Part shown: in pieces, positions 8,889-21,337 of the stretch
Layout: every line of letters begins with the position of its first letter
Position numbering within the stretch: position 1 is the stretch's first letter
From: Ceratotherium simum simum
Taxonomy: Eukaryota > Chordata > Mammalia > Perissodactyla > Rhinocerotidae
Direction: 5' to 3'
NCBI RefSeq assembly: GCF_000283155.1
Contig: NW_004454160.1
Span: 1,607,648 to 1,671,647 of the forward strand
Length of the DNA: 64,000 bases
Notes under the pieces: generated by a model
The model's database searches: none
What the model was told of the DNA's origin: nothing
The model's input: the letters and a program-made list of their open reading frames with translations, nothing else
Translations under genes and position numbers: made by a program

Positions 8889-9770
8889 TTCTGCCTTCAG
8901 GTGTGTATATGGGGTCTTTCTTAATTTTAATAATTTCTGGAATGAACCTAACCTTATTCAGCCATTCCAATGTTTAACCCGCTGACTGGCAAAGATTTTT
9001 TAAATTGCTAACATAAAAGCTGTAGAGTGTAATGCCATTTCTTCTTGTTTATCTGGGCACAGTGGGTTCCAATTGTCTCTTTAGAAGGGCTTCATATATT
9101 TGAATGATACGATTATAAATTCTCCCTCCCTCTTTTCTCCTCTCTTATCTCTTTTTCCTCAAGCTTCATTTAAATATGTCATTTTGGACCGTTTGTCTGT
9201 TAGTCCTTAATGGTTTTGGAGTAAAAAATTCTAAGCCATGATTTGAATGAGAATAAAGTAAGAGATTTTACGTTATCCTTACATTGCGTTTACACTCGTT
9301 ATTTAAGTGCTTCCTTTCTGGATATCTCTATCTGATGCAACTTGAACTTTTCATTTTCTTCCCACCGTTTCCTGATTCCCCTCCTTTCTTCTTCCCTTTC
9401 TCTGTGTTTGTGAGTGTGTGTGTGTGAATGCCTTCAGACCAAAAGGTTTTCCTTTCTTCTACTTTTCTCTCTTTATTGGTCTACCATATGTATACTGATT
9501 TGGAAAGATCACTGTTTAGGGGCCTGAAGACCAGAATTCTCCTCCAGGTCTGTTATTAATTAGTCTTGTGATCTTGTGGGAGGGCAGTTTTGGTCCTCCA
9601 TTTGCTCAGGTACCTTTTCCGTAGTCTCTGAGCCAATTACAGAGTTGAGACTAGAGTCTCTCTCTTCGGGTCCTCAGTCCAGTGCCTTGTCCACTCTCCA
9701 TACCACTTCTGTCTCTTGCACAAATGAGCTCATGTACACACAAACACTCACAATATCCTCAGGTGCTTAT
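8889..9770. other. Intron 1, mostly unrecognised
   Basis: Contains a short (TG)n run at about 9411-9425. About 9505-9600 is weakly MIR-like. Otherwise nothing recognised. Confidence 0.4.
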
Positions 9771-9774
9771 TGTT

Positions 9775-9915
9775 AGTGTGCTTCTTGAGGAAAACAACTG
9801 TGTCTTTTAATTTATGTGTTTATTCTAATGCCCCCACTCCTATCCTTGTACCTAGCATGGTGCTTTGGCATCTAATAGGCAACTCAAAAAAAATTTGTTC
9901 ATTTGAACAATTACT
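9775..9915 (+). repeat. L2 LINE 3' end
   Basis: Follows the L2 terminal order: 'cttcttgaggaaaacaactg', 'tgtcttttaatttatgtg', 'ccttgtacctagcatggtgc' and 'ataggcaactcaa', with 'aaatttgttcatttgaa' replacing the usual tail. Confidence 0.65.
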
Positions 9916-10555
9916 TTAGTCATTTTCTTATTCTGGACTACTATGGTACTCCAAGACAGTTTTTTTAAAAAAAAAAATAGTATTTGCAAGAATCATTGCT
10001 TACCTTAAATTTGGGGAAAAACCAACTTTTTCCCTTCCCCAGCTGTTTTGTTTAAACTTGCCATTTTGAATTTCTTTGTGTGTGGTTTCTTCTTCTCTCT
10101 CTCTTTTTTTTTCTCATCACTTCTGCAATTCATAAAGGTCACTTTAACTTTGGAATTTAACCTCAAAGGCACTGGCACCCACCCCCTGCCTCTCACTTGA
10201 GTTGCTACTACTGCTTCCTGTATTACTATATTACTAGACCAGTGATTTCTATTATTTTGTTCAGAGTTGCCACACACCTTATTGTAATTTGGTCATTCTG
10301 GGGTCTGTTGTAATAGTATTTTTTAAATTAAAGTTAACTAAGTTTATGTTTGTTTAGATGATTTTTTTTGAGATTCTTTTTCATTGTGAGCTGGATATTA
10401 CAGACTTGTACTAGACTAAGAGGATATGTACATTTAGTAAAGTTTATTTGTTTTTTTTCCCCACCAAGAGAGTTCCCTGAAAACCACTACCATCAACAAA
10501 AACTCTAAAGGTGAGATATGATAAATAAATTTTTGAGAGAACCATACAGTGTGTG
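9916..10555. other. Intron 1, nothing recognised
   Basis: AT-rich intronic DNA with several A and T runs (9960-9978, 10105-10112, 10450-10458). No gene or repeat recognised. Confidence 0.4.
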
Positions 10556-10660
10556 AGCTGTCTCCACCACGGTTTGTTTCTTGAAGGCAGGGACTGTGTC
10601 ACACATATTTCTTCTCTGGCCTACAAAACTTGTCTAGCATATGCCCAACATGCAGAGTCA
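10556..10660 (+). repeat. L2 LINE 3' end
   Basis: Has 'tttcttgaaggcagggactg' followed by 'tgtcacacatatttcttctc' and 'cttgtctagcatatgccca', the L2 3' terminal pattern. Short and diverged. Confidence 0.5.
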
Positions 10661-10894
10661 GCTGAGCAGCAGGCTTGGTCACAGCATCTCTGACTCCTGC
10701 TCTGTCCTCCCCACCTTTGGGACATTCTGGAGGAGAGGCTGATGGTGAGTCAGAGGTGTGTCTTTATACTCCTTTCTCCTTTGAAGAGAAAAGGTCAGTT
10801 GAAAGCTGACCCCACCCACAGACTTTTGTGCTATCTCTTTTTATTAATTAATGGGTAGCTGAAATTTTCCTCTTTATTGACTTATGTGTTGGCA

Positions 10895-11170
10895 GGAACT
10901 TTAAAATTCATCTAGTCCTTCTATCCATCCCATGCTTGATCTGATCCTCTTACAACATCCTGGTCAAGAGGTAGCCTACCGTCTTTGTGCTTCAATACCT
11001 CTTGTGATAGACAGCTCCCTGCCTCCAGAGGCAGGTTAGTCCATCTTTAGACAGCTCTAATTCTTAGAAAGTTCTTTTATTCAGCTGTAATCTGTCTCTT
11101 TATGATTTGCACCTATTGACATCTTCTCGGGAATTTGTTTCATAGAGTCCTGAGCCCTGTGTGGGTAACA
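10895..11170 (+). repeat. Ancient LINE-like repeat (possibly CR1/L3)
   Basis: The text 'attcatctagtccttct', 'agacagctccctgcctccag', 'agacagctctaattcttaga' and 'aagttcttttattcagctg' matches an old mammalian repeat I associate with CR1/L3 LINEs. The family assignment is uncertain. Confidence 0.4.
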
Positions 11171-11234
11171 AAGATCCAAAAGGGGTACTTTATTGAACTG
11201 ACACCTACCCCTCCATGAAAGAGTTAAACTCATT

Positions 11235-11375
11235 GAGGAGCATGCACATGATCCCATCTGGGGTGGTCTCCTGGAGATTCTGATTCAGTGGGTCTGGAAT
11301 AGTATCTGGGAATTCGTATATTTAGAAATAGCCAGGTAATTTTTGTATCAGGGAAGTTTGGGAATTACTGCAGAG
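11235..11375 (+). repeat. MER5-like DNA transposon relic
   Basis: Contains 'ggagattctgattcagtggg', 'tctggaatagtatctgggaa' and 'tttgggaattactgcag', the middle and 3' part of MER5A, somewhat decayed. Confidence 0.6.
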
Positions 11376-11592
11376 TGAATGTGGAGAAGCCAAAGGTTTG
11401 TTGTTTAGTTTTTGTTTGAATGTTCTTTGATAGTGCTAGAGATGGGTTGCTTTGACTGGGTCCTGTGGTCATTTTTTCCCCTTCTTGCTGCTTCTTGCTG
11501 CATGCTAGGTCACTAGGGAAAAGAAACCTGCTCTAGTATCTCCATAAGGCAAGTAAAATTGTTTGTTTTGTCTTTCAAAAAAATAATCTGCA

Positions 11593-11792
11593 GGGGCTGT
11601 CCTGGTGACGTAGTGGTTAAGTTCGTGCGCTCTGCTTCAGTGGCTGGGGGTTCGCGGGTTTGGATCCTGGGCATGGACCTATACACCACTCATCAAAGCC
11701 ATGCTGTGGCAGCATCCCACATACAAAATAGAGGAAGATTGGCATGGATGTTAGGGCAAATCTTCCTCACCAAAATAAATAAATAAATAAAT
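11593..11792 (+). mobile_element. ERE-type SINE, older variant, sense
   Basis: Head 'ggggctgtcctggtgacgta', A-box region 'tagtggttaag', B-box region 'gggtttggatcctgg', body with 'catcccacatacaaaatag' and 'ggaagattggcatggatgtt', and an (AAAT)n tail. Flanked by a short duplication (aataatctgca ending 11592; ataaatctgca ending 11801). The body is of the 'aggaagattggca' type, unlike the 7700 copy, so at least two ERE subfamilies are present. Confidence 0.88.
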
Positions 11793-11801
11793 AAATCTGC
11801 A

Positions 11802-14690
11802 AATTATCCAAAGTCTTAGGACTGCTTTGTGTGTGTCATGCATGACTTTAGTGGACACCTCCTTATCCCTCCATCAGAATGTTACCTGAGATACCAGAAT
11901 ACATAGGTGTTCCACAGTTTTTGTGGTGTTCATTAGGGAATTCTGTCCTCAGTCCTTGTGAATGATGCTGCCTTTAAGGATATCTGCTTTGTTAACCCAT
12001 GAACATGTCTGATGTCAGGGATTTCCCTCAGATGTGTTAGTGCAAAAAGATATAAAGGCCACTCATTTCAGGCAGTCCTGCTTTTGGGGTATCTGGGCTG
12101 CAGCAGCAAATGAAATAAGGAAGGGTGAATAAAGGAGGAATCAAGGACTTCTTGAGCAGAACAAGAGGGGCCTAGGGGGCCCTGTAAGAAGGGGCCCAGG
12201 AGGGCTCCTCTGAAAAAGACACTTGATGTTGTGTTGTCCTTGATAGGAAAAAGGAAGTGGCTTCAGATCTGAAAAGATATGCTCATGGCCTCTGGATAGG
12301 ACAGACTGCAGTGTTCACTGGTAGTGGTAGGAGGTTTGCTGTAGATCTGTTCTTTCTCTCCTCCTCTCCTTTTTGAGGGGAATACCAGCTGTGTTGCAGA
12401 AAATACATTGCGACCTTAAAAAGAAGAGTAAAGCCAAGAAGGGAGGATGATAAAAGCCATAGCTTGGAGTGAGAAAAGTGAAGTAAGTATTGTATTAATT
12501 TATTAATATATGTAAATATATAAGTTTCTGTATAATACTCTGGTAGGAGCTGAAACTATTGGCTCTATGATTTATTATCTTTGTAGCTCTACTGTCTTAA
12601 TGGTGTGTTAGGGAGGATTGTGGTGTGTTGTCATCCTTAATTTGTGTGTTTCCCTTAGCATCATGTGGCAGGGAGTACAGGGTATTCCGCTCTCCTAGAT
12701 GTGTGGGAATCATTGACCAAGTAGAAGGTAGGGTCCTGACCCCAAGGAGCTGACGTCATCGTGGAGACAAGACAGATGAGCGCACAGTTAGGAATATGAA
12801 GCACAGTCATTTGGTCACTTATCTGCACTCTCTGAAAGCAGTTTCCTGCAGTCAGGGTGACTAAGAGCTGTAGAGTCTGGGGGAGTAAACTCCAGCTCCA
12901 CCAGGGAACAGTGACCCCCTGTTCACCCCTGCTAGGCTTGTCTGCTGTTCTCTTTCTCTGCTGTAATTTAGAGGTATCAAAACTTGACTTGGGGAAAAGA
13001 CAAAGACCCATTTGTCTGGTGGGGGTGTAAGTATAAATTTGGCACATGTTGCGGTGTTTATTATGTCTGTTAGTGGGTTTGTGGCAAGAGAGAGGTCTGT
13101 GTTCTCAGTCCAGGATGCCAAGCCTGATCTAGGACAAGTTAAGGTGGAAGTATCTTCTTTGGAAGATCCAGTTCTCAGTGGCAGTAGCTGAAGGAACGTA
13201 TCGTCACAGCCAGGCAATAACTGAGGTGCAGTATGGGCACACCCAGAGTTGCTGCCTCAGGTGGCATTGATTAATCATACTAACATCTCCCTCATCCTCT
13301 TGTGCTTGTCTTGGCAAAACCCTGTTTTACCAGCTCCTCAAAGATTGGGCTTTACTAGATATGATTGAACAAACTCTTGGGGGTCATTTTACTGTCCCTT
13401 GCTACTCTTGAACAGCAGGGCAGTTATGTTGGTCCCGCTCTGGTGCCCTTGGTCTCCTGGCCGAGCAGTGAGGGACCTGAGTCTCTCTTCCAATTGGACT
13501 GAAGTACCTTCCCAGAGGCCTGCCTGGGGCAGTTTCTGGTCTCCAAGTTAGTTCCTTCTGCAGGTATTGGCAGCTGGGCAGTGACTCTGGTTTTCTGAAT
13601 ACATCAGCCAAACATCATGCCAAGTTGGACTCATCGCCTCACACAGACAGGTTGGGTCTCTGGGTGTTGCAGAACCTGTTTCTGGGTTAAGAGTAGCTCT
13701 CCCGCCCTCATGTATATTTATTCATATGAAGAAAGTGTGTGTGTATTTTGTGAGGTAAGGAAAATATGATGATAATATTTTACTGGAGTCAGATATTTTC
13801 TCCTCAATAATATGTTGTCTTTTGACAAATAGCATCCATTTTAAATACAGTTTTGCTTGCTGAATAAAGTGTGGTACAAGAATCGGTGGTTCCATTCTAA
13901 AGCATACTACCTCGTTCAGGGGCAGGTGTGTTTTAATATTGTTGTTTGCTTCTTTTTCATTTCTTTTTATTCTCATCTGTCTTTTGTGAAGAGATTCTGG
14001 AAGGCTTTTAAACCTCAAAGATTAAATAGCCTATTTTAACTAGTACCTAACAAAGAGAGGTTGCCATGTTGACATATGTATCCAACAGTCAAATAAGAAT
14101 AATTGAATACTGTCTACTCACTAATATATTCTGTTGAGTTTCCGAATATGAATAGTCACAAAACTAGATAAAGCTACTGTGTTAACTTCTCTGAGTGGTA
14201 AGTATGATAAGATGCAAAGAAACTGTTGTTTAATTCTCTGCTTTCACATGCTTTTGTTTGTCTAGAAAGTGTCAAGACTCATTGAAGTTTGAGGACATGT
14301 ATATTTTGATTATTACTTTTTATTATGTTTTTTTTATTTGCTGTGAACGTGGCTTTATTTATTTGCTAGATCTTCTTTAATTGGAAACATTAAGGACATT
14401 TACTTTGTTACAACATTTAAAGCATTTTATAATCTTTATGAGTGTTATTAGGGAAAAAACTATATCCTGTGAATCATGCAAGTCTTTTGCATTATGTTAC
14501 TATTTAAAGTAACAATATGACGTGGCTCCTGTGACATATACTTTCTAAGAGATTTAAGGAAAATGGTTCTAACTAAAAACAAACATTGTAACATTTTAAG
14601 CTGGGTTTACATAGCAACAGAATTATTCGTTATGTTTACACATAATTAACTCATATTTATACTTTGTTGATTTTCTCTGGCACCTTTACA
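11802..14690. other. Intron 1, nothing clearly recognised
   Basis: About 12690-12800 weakly resembles the unassigned ancient repeat ('cctgaccccaaggagctgac', 'gatgagcgcacagttag'). The rest has no recognisable gene, RNA gene or repeat. The open frames at about 12660-13217 on the minus strand lack domains or splice context. Confidence 0.4.
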
Positions 14691-15170
14691 AGATTTTTTT
14701 TGGAGTGGCTATTTAAAAAGTAATTACATTTAAAAGTAGTTAAGGATGTTTGAAAATCTAGAAAAGTGTAAGAAAAACATCCACAATCATACCACTGTTA
14801 ATATTTTGGTGTACATCTTTTATCTTTTGGCCTTGTTTTTCTACTCTTAGACTTAAAAAAGTTATTAATTCATAATATATATACAGTTTTCTATTCTGCT
14901 TTTCTTTGGTGGTTATAAATATTTTTCATATTTTGAAGCATTTTTCATAAATTGAATTTTAATGGTTAAATATTATTCTGATTAATAGATTTACTATGTT
15001 TTGACCACTCTCCTTTGGTTCAGTTGCATATTTGATTGGTTCCTTTTTTTGTTTTTCCGTATAAATGGTCCTGATCATCTTCATACAGACGGAAGTTTCC
15101 CTTCTTAGGATTTTTTCCATTAAGCTAGATTTGCAGAAGAGAAATTACTGTGTCAAAGAGAGTGATTTTT
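14690..15170 (-). repeat. Old L1-like 3' region, first copy
   Basis: Plus-strand text 'ccacaatcataccactgtta', 'atattttggtgtacatcttt' and 'agagaaattactgtgtcaaa' follows the antisense of old L1M-type 3' regions. A second stretch of the same kind follows directly. Edges and subfamily are uncertain. Confidence 0.45.
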
Positions 15171-15174
15171 AAAA

Positions 15175-16000
15175 ATCAGGTAACAGAATTTAAAAAAACC
15201 AACAACAAGAAAATATAAGAGAAAATTGAAATCTCCAGTAATCCCATCACCTCCAGCCAAAACCCATGGTTAACATTTTGATACATTCTAGACAGTTTTT
15301 TTCCTACATTTATTATTGTAGTTGGGATTTAACACATGTACAGTTTTATCATCTGCTTCTGCACCAGTTAAAATATTATGAACATTTCCCCACATATATA
15401 AATAGTCTTTAAGAACATAATTTTAAAGGCTGTATACTGTTCTGTTTTAAGGATCTACTATATTTTATTTAAACTGAAATTTATTCTTAGTTTCCAGTTT
15501 TCATAATTATAAATAGTGCTATGTTTAACATTCTTGTATATAAATCTTGGTAGGAATATTTATTTCCTTAACATAAACTCCCAGAAGTCAAATTATTGTA
15601 TCAAAGAGTATGGACCTTTCTGTGGCTTTTGATACACATTACCAAATTCCCTTCCATATAGTTTGACCAAGTTATACTTCCATCAGCAGAATATGGGACT
15701 GTCAGTGTTCCCAACCATTGTCAACACTAGTTTTTATTTTTAAAACTCTTTACCAGTTTGATAAGTGGTAAATGCTACCTCATCTTATTTGCCTCTCTGA
15801 TTATAGTGATATTGAATGTTTTTTCATATGGTCTGTGGCCCTTTGTATTGCCTTTTTAAAATTTATTTGTTTAGGTAAATTGTATCTTTTACCCATCAAT
15901 GTGTTTATTTTGTGGTTACTGATTTGAAAAAGCTCTTTAAATATTAAGAGTATTAGTCTTTTGTCTATCTTAGATATGTTGCGACACACATGGACAGGTT
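15175..16000 (-). repeat. Old L1-like 3' region, second copy
   Basis: Contains 'aatcccatcacctccagcc', 'ggttaacattttgatacatt', 'cataaactcccagaagtcaa', 'attaccaaattcccttccat' and 'gtcttttgtctatctta' in the expected antisense order of an old L1. It is in the same orientation as the preceding copy. Confidence 0.55.
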
Positions 16001-17395
16001 AAACAATATAATAATATCAAGTTGCTACCAATATTGATATCAAAAATTATTTACTTGATAGGTTAATTTTTTTATCTTTTGATTTCTAATGAGCTTGGTC
16101 AGTTTTCCATGTATTTGTTAACTGGTATTTTCTGTAGCTACTTTAAAATTCTAATCTGACTGTATCATAAATCAACAAACCATCAGTTGTATGTGCCCAG
16201 GAAATGCACATTTACTTTAATACTTTATAAAGAGATACTGGAGGAAAACAGTATATTCTGGAGCCAAATATGTGATTTTGGATGGGAGCAGGGTAATCTG
16301 CTTCTGTCCTTATATCCAAGATTTTTGAAATATGTAACATCCCCGAAAGGCAGGACTAAAGCACTACCAAATCTGACATTTTGACCTAATTGATAGTTGT
16401 ACAGTGGTCTAGCCAGTCAGTTTGGTCAGACAACAGGGTGACTAAGATTCCCTCTCCTCTCCCCTCGCCAAATTGATTAGTTGTGGGACAGAACTGACTG
16501 AATCAACCTGTTGTTTTGGCACCCCATGGACACCACCTGTTTCTTCCATTTCTCCCTCCAGCCTCTCACTACCCTAGTGCAGTACTGTGTGCACAGTGGG
16601 TAGGAGATCAATGTTGTTGCTGAAGAATGTTGCAATAAAGAAGAGTAGATTGCTTTTTTTTCAAGCTTGTATGTTCTTAAGGCACCCTGATGCTTTTGAC
16701 ATTAAGAACTCCAGCTGAACTGCTCTATGCGGAAGCCCTGCCGGTCTTAAGTGTTTGGTTCAGAGTAATTTCAGGCAATATGAGTGCTTTCTTAAGTATC
16801 ATTGGAATTTACTGGGCTGGTTGTTTGCCAGCTATTACCATATTTAGCATGAGGAGACCTGGGGAACAAGGACATTTCTGACCAACCAAAGAAGGAAACC
16901 TCTCTGAAGGATTGTGACTTTTTTTTGACATGTGGTTTAAGAGAATGCCAGTTGGAGTGAGATTCCAGTTTGTGTCCACTGGTCTTTATTTCTGTGCCCC
17001 ATCCACAAAATTAATTTATGGGTGGGAAAAGAGATTTGATAGTGAAGCTTTTTCTCACCCTGAAGTCTAAGACTGTTCTTGGGAAGCGATTGGAGAATTC
17101 TTATGCCTAGACTGTGCACTGGGAGGCTTAATCAGCAGGTGAAGCAGCTGATTAAAAACATGGGTTGATGGGTATTTATTCTCGTCTTTCTTCTTGAAGC
17201 CTTTTTAGTTTTCTTCTTTGTCATGGTCTGAATTTATTTTGGCCCAGTCTTTTTCTCCATCCTACTTTTGGAACCATCAGCTTTCCTTGTGTAGCTTAAA
17301 ACTTCTCTGCCTCAGTTTTTCCATTTTAAAGATGAAGATAGTATTTGGAAGGACTAGGCAATACAATTAACAAACATTTTCATAAAGTAAAACAA
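16001..17395. other. Intron 1, nothing recognised
   Basis: AT-rich intronic DNA without a recognised gene, RNA gene or repeat. Confidence 0.4.
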
Positions 17396-17397
17396 CC

Positions 17398-17578
17398 CCA
17401 ACATTTACATAGCAATGTCGAGTTTACAGAACACTCTTACACAATTGCCTCCTTTAATCTTAACAAAACCTTGGTGGAAACTGAGCCTCAGAGGAGTTAG
17501 TTGGCTTGTATAACATTGTTTAGTCCTAGATAATAAGTGACAGAGCTGGGACTTAAATTTGGTTTGACTTTCTAAACT
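17398..17578 (-). repeat. MIR relic (1 of 3 in a row)
   Basis: Antisense MIR order: 'ctcctttaatcttaacaaaa', 'aaactgagcctcagaggagt', then 'agtgacagagctgggactta'. Adjacent to two more MIR-like units in the same orientation. Confidence 0.7.
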
Positions 17579-17589
17579 TCAGCTTTTTT

Positions 17590-17825
17590 TTTTTTAAACA
17601 TTTGTTGAATTCTTTCTATATGCCTGTCATTCTGTTAGGGGCTTTACATATATTTCCTTATTTAAGCCATTTCACATGGCTATCCTTATATTACAGATAA
17701 GGAAATTGGAGCTTGGATTCATAGCTTTGGGTGTAGGGGCAAATCATGTGGTTAGTGAGGGATGGAGCCAGGATTCAAACCTCTGTCTGGCTCTAGTGCC
17801 TCTGTAGTCAGCCATGGCACTTTAT
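17590..17825 (-). repeat. MIR relic (2 of 3 in a row)
   Basis: Antisense MIR order: 'ggggctttacatatatttcc', 'ttacagataaggaaattgga', 'ggatggagccaggattcaaa' and 'ctctgtctggctctagtgcc'. Confidence 0.75.
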
Positions 17826-17995
17826 GTTCATGCATACAATTAAACCTCACAACAACCCTATGAGATGGGAAGTAGGTAAATGGGGAAACTGAGGCTTTTA
17901 AAATGCTCAGAATAATGCACTTAGTTTCAGAGTTGGGGTTTAGAGCTAGGCTTTTCTGTCTCCATAACCTTTACTCATTCCGCTACACTGAAGAT
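17826..17995 (-). repeat. MIR relic (3 of 3 in a row)
   Basis: Antisense MIR order: 'aaacctcacaacaaccctat', 'aaatggggaaactgaggctt', then 'ggtttagagctaggctt' and 'cattccgctacactg'. Confidence 0.7.
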
Positions 17996-18379
17996 GCATG
18001 ATTTATGATATGTATAGCTAAAAGTTAGTTCGTAAGACTGTTGGTTCTTTGAATGTAGGAGCCAGTTGTTAGAAATCATTTGTATCTTCTGAATAAATAT
18101 GAAACGGATGAACATTAGTTGACTTATGGCCCTTGCCTTCTCTCAGTTGATTTCTGTCACCAGGACAAGCAAATTGAATTTGGGTTGAGAGGAGGGGAGT
18201 TCCCCAAAATGAGCCACAACTATGAGCTCTTCAGAAGGCTGCTCTCAGGAGCAATGGCCCAACTCCTGAGGCTTCTGCTTGGGGACATTCCTGTCCGTGT
18301 TTCTGGAGACTTCTCTTTGGGAGGGGATTGTCAGCTTATGGAGAGAGAGGGTGGGAATACTTACAAGTCTGGCTTTAAA

Positions 18380-18572
18380 CATACTAGCCCTGTGTCCTTG
18401 GGCAAGTTTGTTGAGCACTCTGTGTCTCAATTTCATTATTTGTAAAATGAAGATAATTGCAGGATGTAATTGTTAGGGTTGTTAAGAGTATTAAATAAGT
18501 TAATAAGTTTTAAATTCATAGTATGGTGCCTGAACATGGTAAGAGTACAGTAAATAGTAGCTATTGTTAATG
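18380..18572 (+). repeat. MIR SINE relic
   Basis: Sense MIR: 'ctgtgtccttgggcaagttt', 'tttgtaaaatgaagataatt', 'ttagggttgttaagagtatt', and 'tagtagctattgttaatg' at the end. A clear match. Confidence 0.8.
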
Positions 18573-19145
18573 GTGGTGTTATTTTATGTTGCAGAGTGGA
18601 TGGGCTTTTTATTGCTTTCACTTTTCTTTAATCGAAAGTGAATGAGTGATTCAGACCCTTGCTGGTAAATAGGAGCTTTACCTTTGCAGCATGTAGATTG
18701 TTCACTGGTTTCTAGTGACCCTATAAATATTTATGGGTATTGTGTTTGAGTCTGTTCCCTTGATGAGACGTACTTCCAATTTGGAGAAACTTTGTCTATT
18801 ATACAAATTGCATTAATAGGTGTTAAATCATTTCCCCATTATTTATTAACCAGAAATTTGTGGTTGGATGTTATGTTTAGTACAGAAACTGATTTTTCTG
18901 AAGTGTAGCTTTGAGGACAATATCAGGTCCAACATTCTTGTTCCTCGATTTCCTATAATATGACAAACATCATCACGTGCCATCCAGTGTCACCATGCAG
19001 AATACTAGCCTAAGGCCAAAATATTTGATGTTTTAATTAGCCTTATAGCACTTAATGGGCTATCTCTGTTAGACATTTTGAAATAATAAAAATATCCCAT
19101 GATCTGTTATTACAACTTCAGGGGCTCCTGGAGATTTTGGGATCT
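18573..19145. other. Intron 1, nothing recognised
   Basis: AT-rich intronic DNA with no gene or repeat that I recognise. Confidence 0.4.
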
Positions 19146-19149
19146 CAGG

Positions 19150-19310
19150 CTGGAGCCACCCATCTAGTCTATCCTTGTTTTACAGATGAGGAAACCAAAG
19201 CCCAGAGACGTGAAGTGACTGGCCAAAGGGTCTAGAGCTAGGTCAAGGTTGGGGCCAGAATCCAAGCTCTTGTTTTCTAGTCAAGTTGTCTTTTCTCTAC
19301 ACTCACTACT
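19150..19310 (-). repeat. MIR relic
   Basis: Antisense MIR core: 'ttgttttacagatgaggaaa', 'ccaaagcccagagacgtgaa', then 'aatccaagctcttg'. Confidence 0.65.
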
Positions 19311-20135
19311 CAAATGATGTATTAGTATGTCAACTGTCTGCTTTTTGAGATCTGAAAAGGGAACAGTGTAGAAGTTGGGAGGGTGGGGGAGGGGAGAGGT
19401 GTGGCTATATTGAAAATGTCAGTGACAGAAGAGAAAATATTTGCCTGTGAGCCCCTGCCTGTCCCTTTGGACTTCTTTGTAGTGGTTAAGACAACCCAGC
19501 AGGGCTAGTGTCATTAGTGATTCAGAATTGGATTAGCCAGGACTGGTGGAGTTACTTTCTCAGAAAAGGGTTTCATATTTTAACATTTGTTTCCCATGAC
19601 AGTTTGCTTATTCTCAAGTTTTGGCAGCCTTGAGCAAATGGTTGTCAGGTTTTTTGTTTTGTTTTGTTTTAAGACAAAACTCCAAATTTTATTTTGCTCA
19701 TTTAGTAAACTGTCTTCTACCTACCACTCCTCTCTGCTCCCTCTATAATTATTTCTAAGACTTTGTTTTTCAGTTATGGGAGTACTATGAAATGTTTTCT
19801 TTTATAGTCTGAGATATTTATAATTATGTGTAAGCACACTGTTTACAGAAAATGTAAGTGTTGGGTATGTTAACTCAACTACCCTTAGAACACTTCAAAT
19901 ATTTTCCAATAATTTAAATCTTTCCAAAAAGCACTTGAAGCAGCTTACATAAGGGAGTGGAGGTATACACTGAGGATAGCCGCATTTGAATTTAATTAGT
20001 GTAGATGAATGTGAATGTCACTTGGGAGGAACTGGGAGTATTTGCATGAAGGCTGACCAAGGCAGGCCTGCTTCTTAATAGAGTGAACAAAACAGACAAA
20101 ACTCTGTGTTCTCATGGGGCTAATAGGAAGTAACA
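19311..20135. other. Intron 1, nothing recognised
   Basis: Has a G-rich stretch at about 19377-19400 (gggagggtgggggaggggag), a candidate G-quadruplex. A (GTTTT)n run lies at about 19650-19670. Otherwise nothing recognised. Confidence 0.4.
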
Positions 20136-20137
20136 GT

Positions 20138-20342
20138 AGCTTCTATGAACTGAGGGTTTATTATGTGACAGATGCTTGGGGAAAAAGTTCTTTACCTGTT
20201 TCCTTTAGTCCTCACAGTAGGTGTTATGATTCCTGTTTCCTGAAAGGTTAAGGGATGGTCATCCAGGTCACCCAGCTATTCAGTGGTGTAGACCAGCAAC
20301 CAGAACGCCTCTTGCCTCACTGCAAAGCTCACACACTTACCC
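20138..20342 (-). repeat. MIR relic
   Basis: Antisense MIR: 'gagggtttattatgtgacag', 'tagtcctcacagtaggtgtt', 'ggtcacccagctattcagtg'. Confidence 0.6.
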
Positions 20343-21335
20343 CCTATAAATAGTGCCGTTGTGTATTTGGTGGAATCTGGTAGTCCCACAGATACTATAA
20401 CTTTGAATTTAGTAAAATTTTGTGCACTAAACTGACTTAAGTTTTACTCTTCTTAACATCTTACCTCTGAATGAACACTTGCATAATATGGAAATTATTT
20501 AAACTTCAAAATTCCATTTTGAGGAGTTGCAGTTCTTTCTAAATCTTTTTGAAAGTAAGGAGAATGGATTTATGTTTCTTATAATCCAAGGAAAGTTGTT
20601 TAGTGTTTCTTTCCCTGTTACTTCTTGATCCTAAAAGAAATTCTTTAGTAGATTAAGACCGGAAATGAATGTGTAGCTTTTTTTTAATAAAAAACATTTT
20701 GAAAGATTGAAAATGGCAATCCAGAGTCATATTTATGCCAGCCCTTTTAGTTGCAGACAGCTTTTTCTTGACTGTGCACTTGTATTCTTATTGTATTATT
20801 CTGAAAAGGATGTAAGAGACCATGGAAAATGATTGGAATGCCTCAGCATATGAACAATTGACATAGAAAATTACTAAAACTGCCCAGGACTAACCTATGT
20901 TGGCCTGGGAACTTGGGAATTAACTGTGTGCAGCATTTCTACACGTCATAGAAAATGCATGAGGATAACCTTGATTTTTCTTTTCTGTGAACTTTTTCCT
21001 TATTATTATCTCCTTTGTCACTGAAACTTGATGGTCATCTGCACTAATAGATGAGAGAAGTATGTTGGACACCAACAGATAATCCCATATACTCCCTTCT
21101 GTTTTAAAATACAGTCCTGCACATGCATGCTCAGACATGAGGGTCCTTTCAAACATACTATACTTTCTCCTTGAGGTTTAGTTGTTGTTAGCTGCCAGTT
21201 AAGTGGTGAAGGAGAGAATGCCCAGGGATATTAAGGATAATGAAAGAGATATGTGACAGTAAAGGTTGATTGTTTATTTTTAATTACCTCTTGGAATGAC
21301 TTTTAGATACCCTTCCCCACTACATTTTGATTTTT
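20343..21335. other. Intron 1, nothing recognised
   Basis: AT-rich intronic DNA with no recognised feature. Confidence 0.4.
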
Positions 21336-21337
21336 AC

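Noticed and set aside
11559..11786. 75-codon open frame
   Set aside because: It lies within an ERE-type SINE. Similar peptides appear from the SINEs at 1335 and 54689, so it reflects repeat sequence and not a gene.
17398..17995. Possible segment of a coding exon cluster because of repeated similar blocks
   Set aside because: The blocks match the antisense MIR consensus and have no open frame or splice sites.
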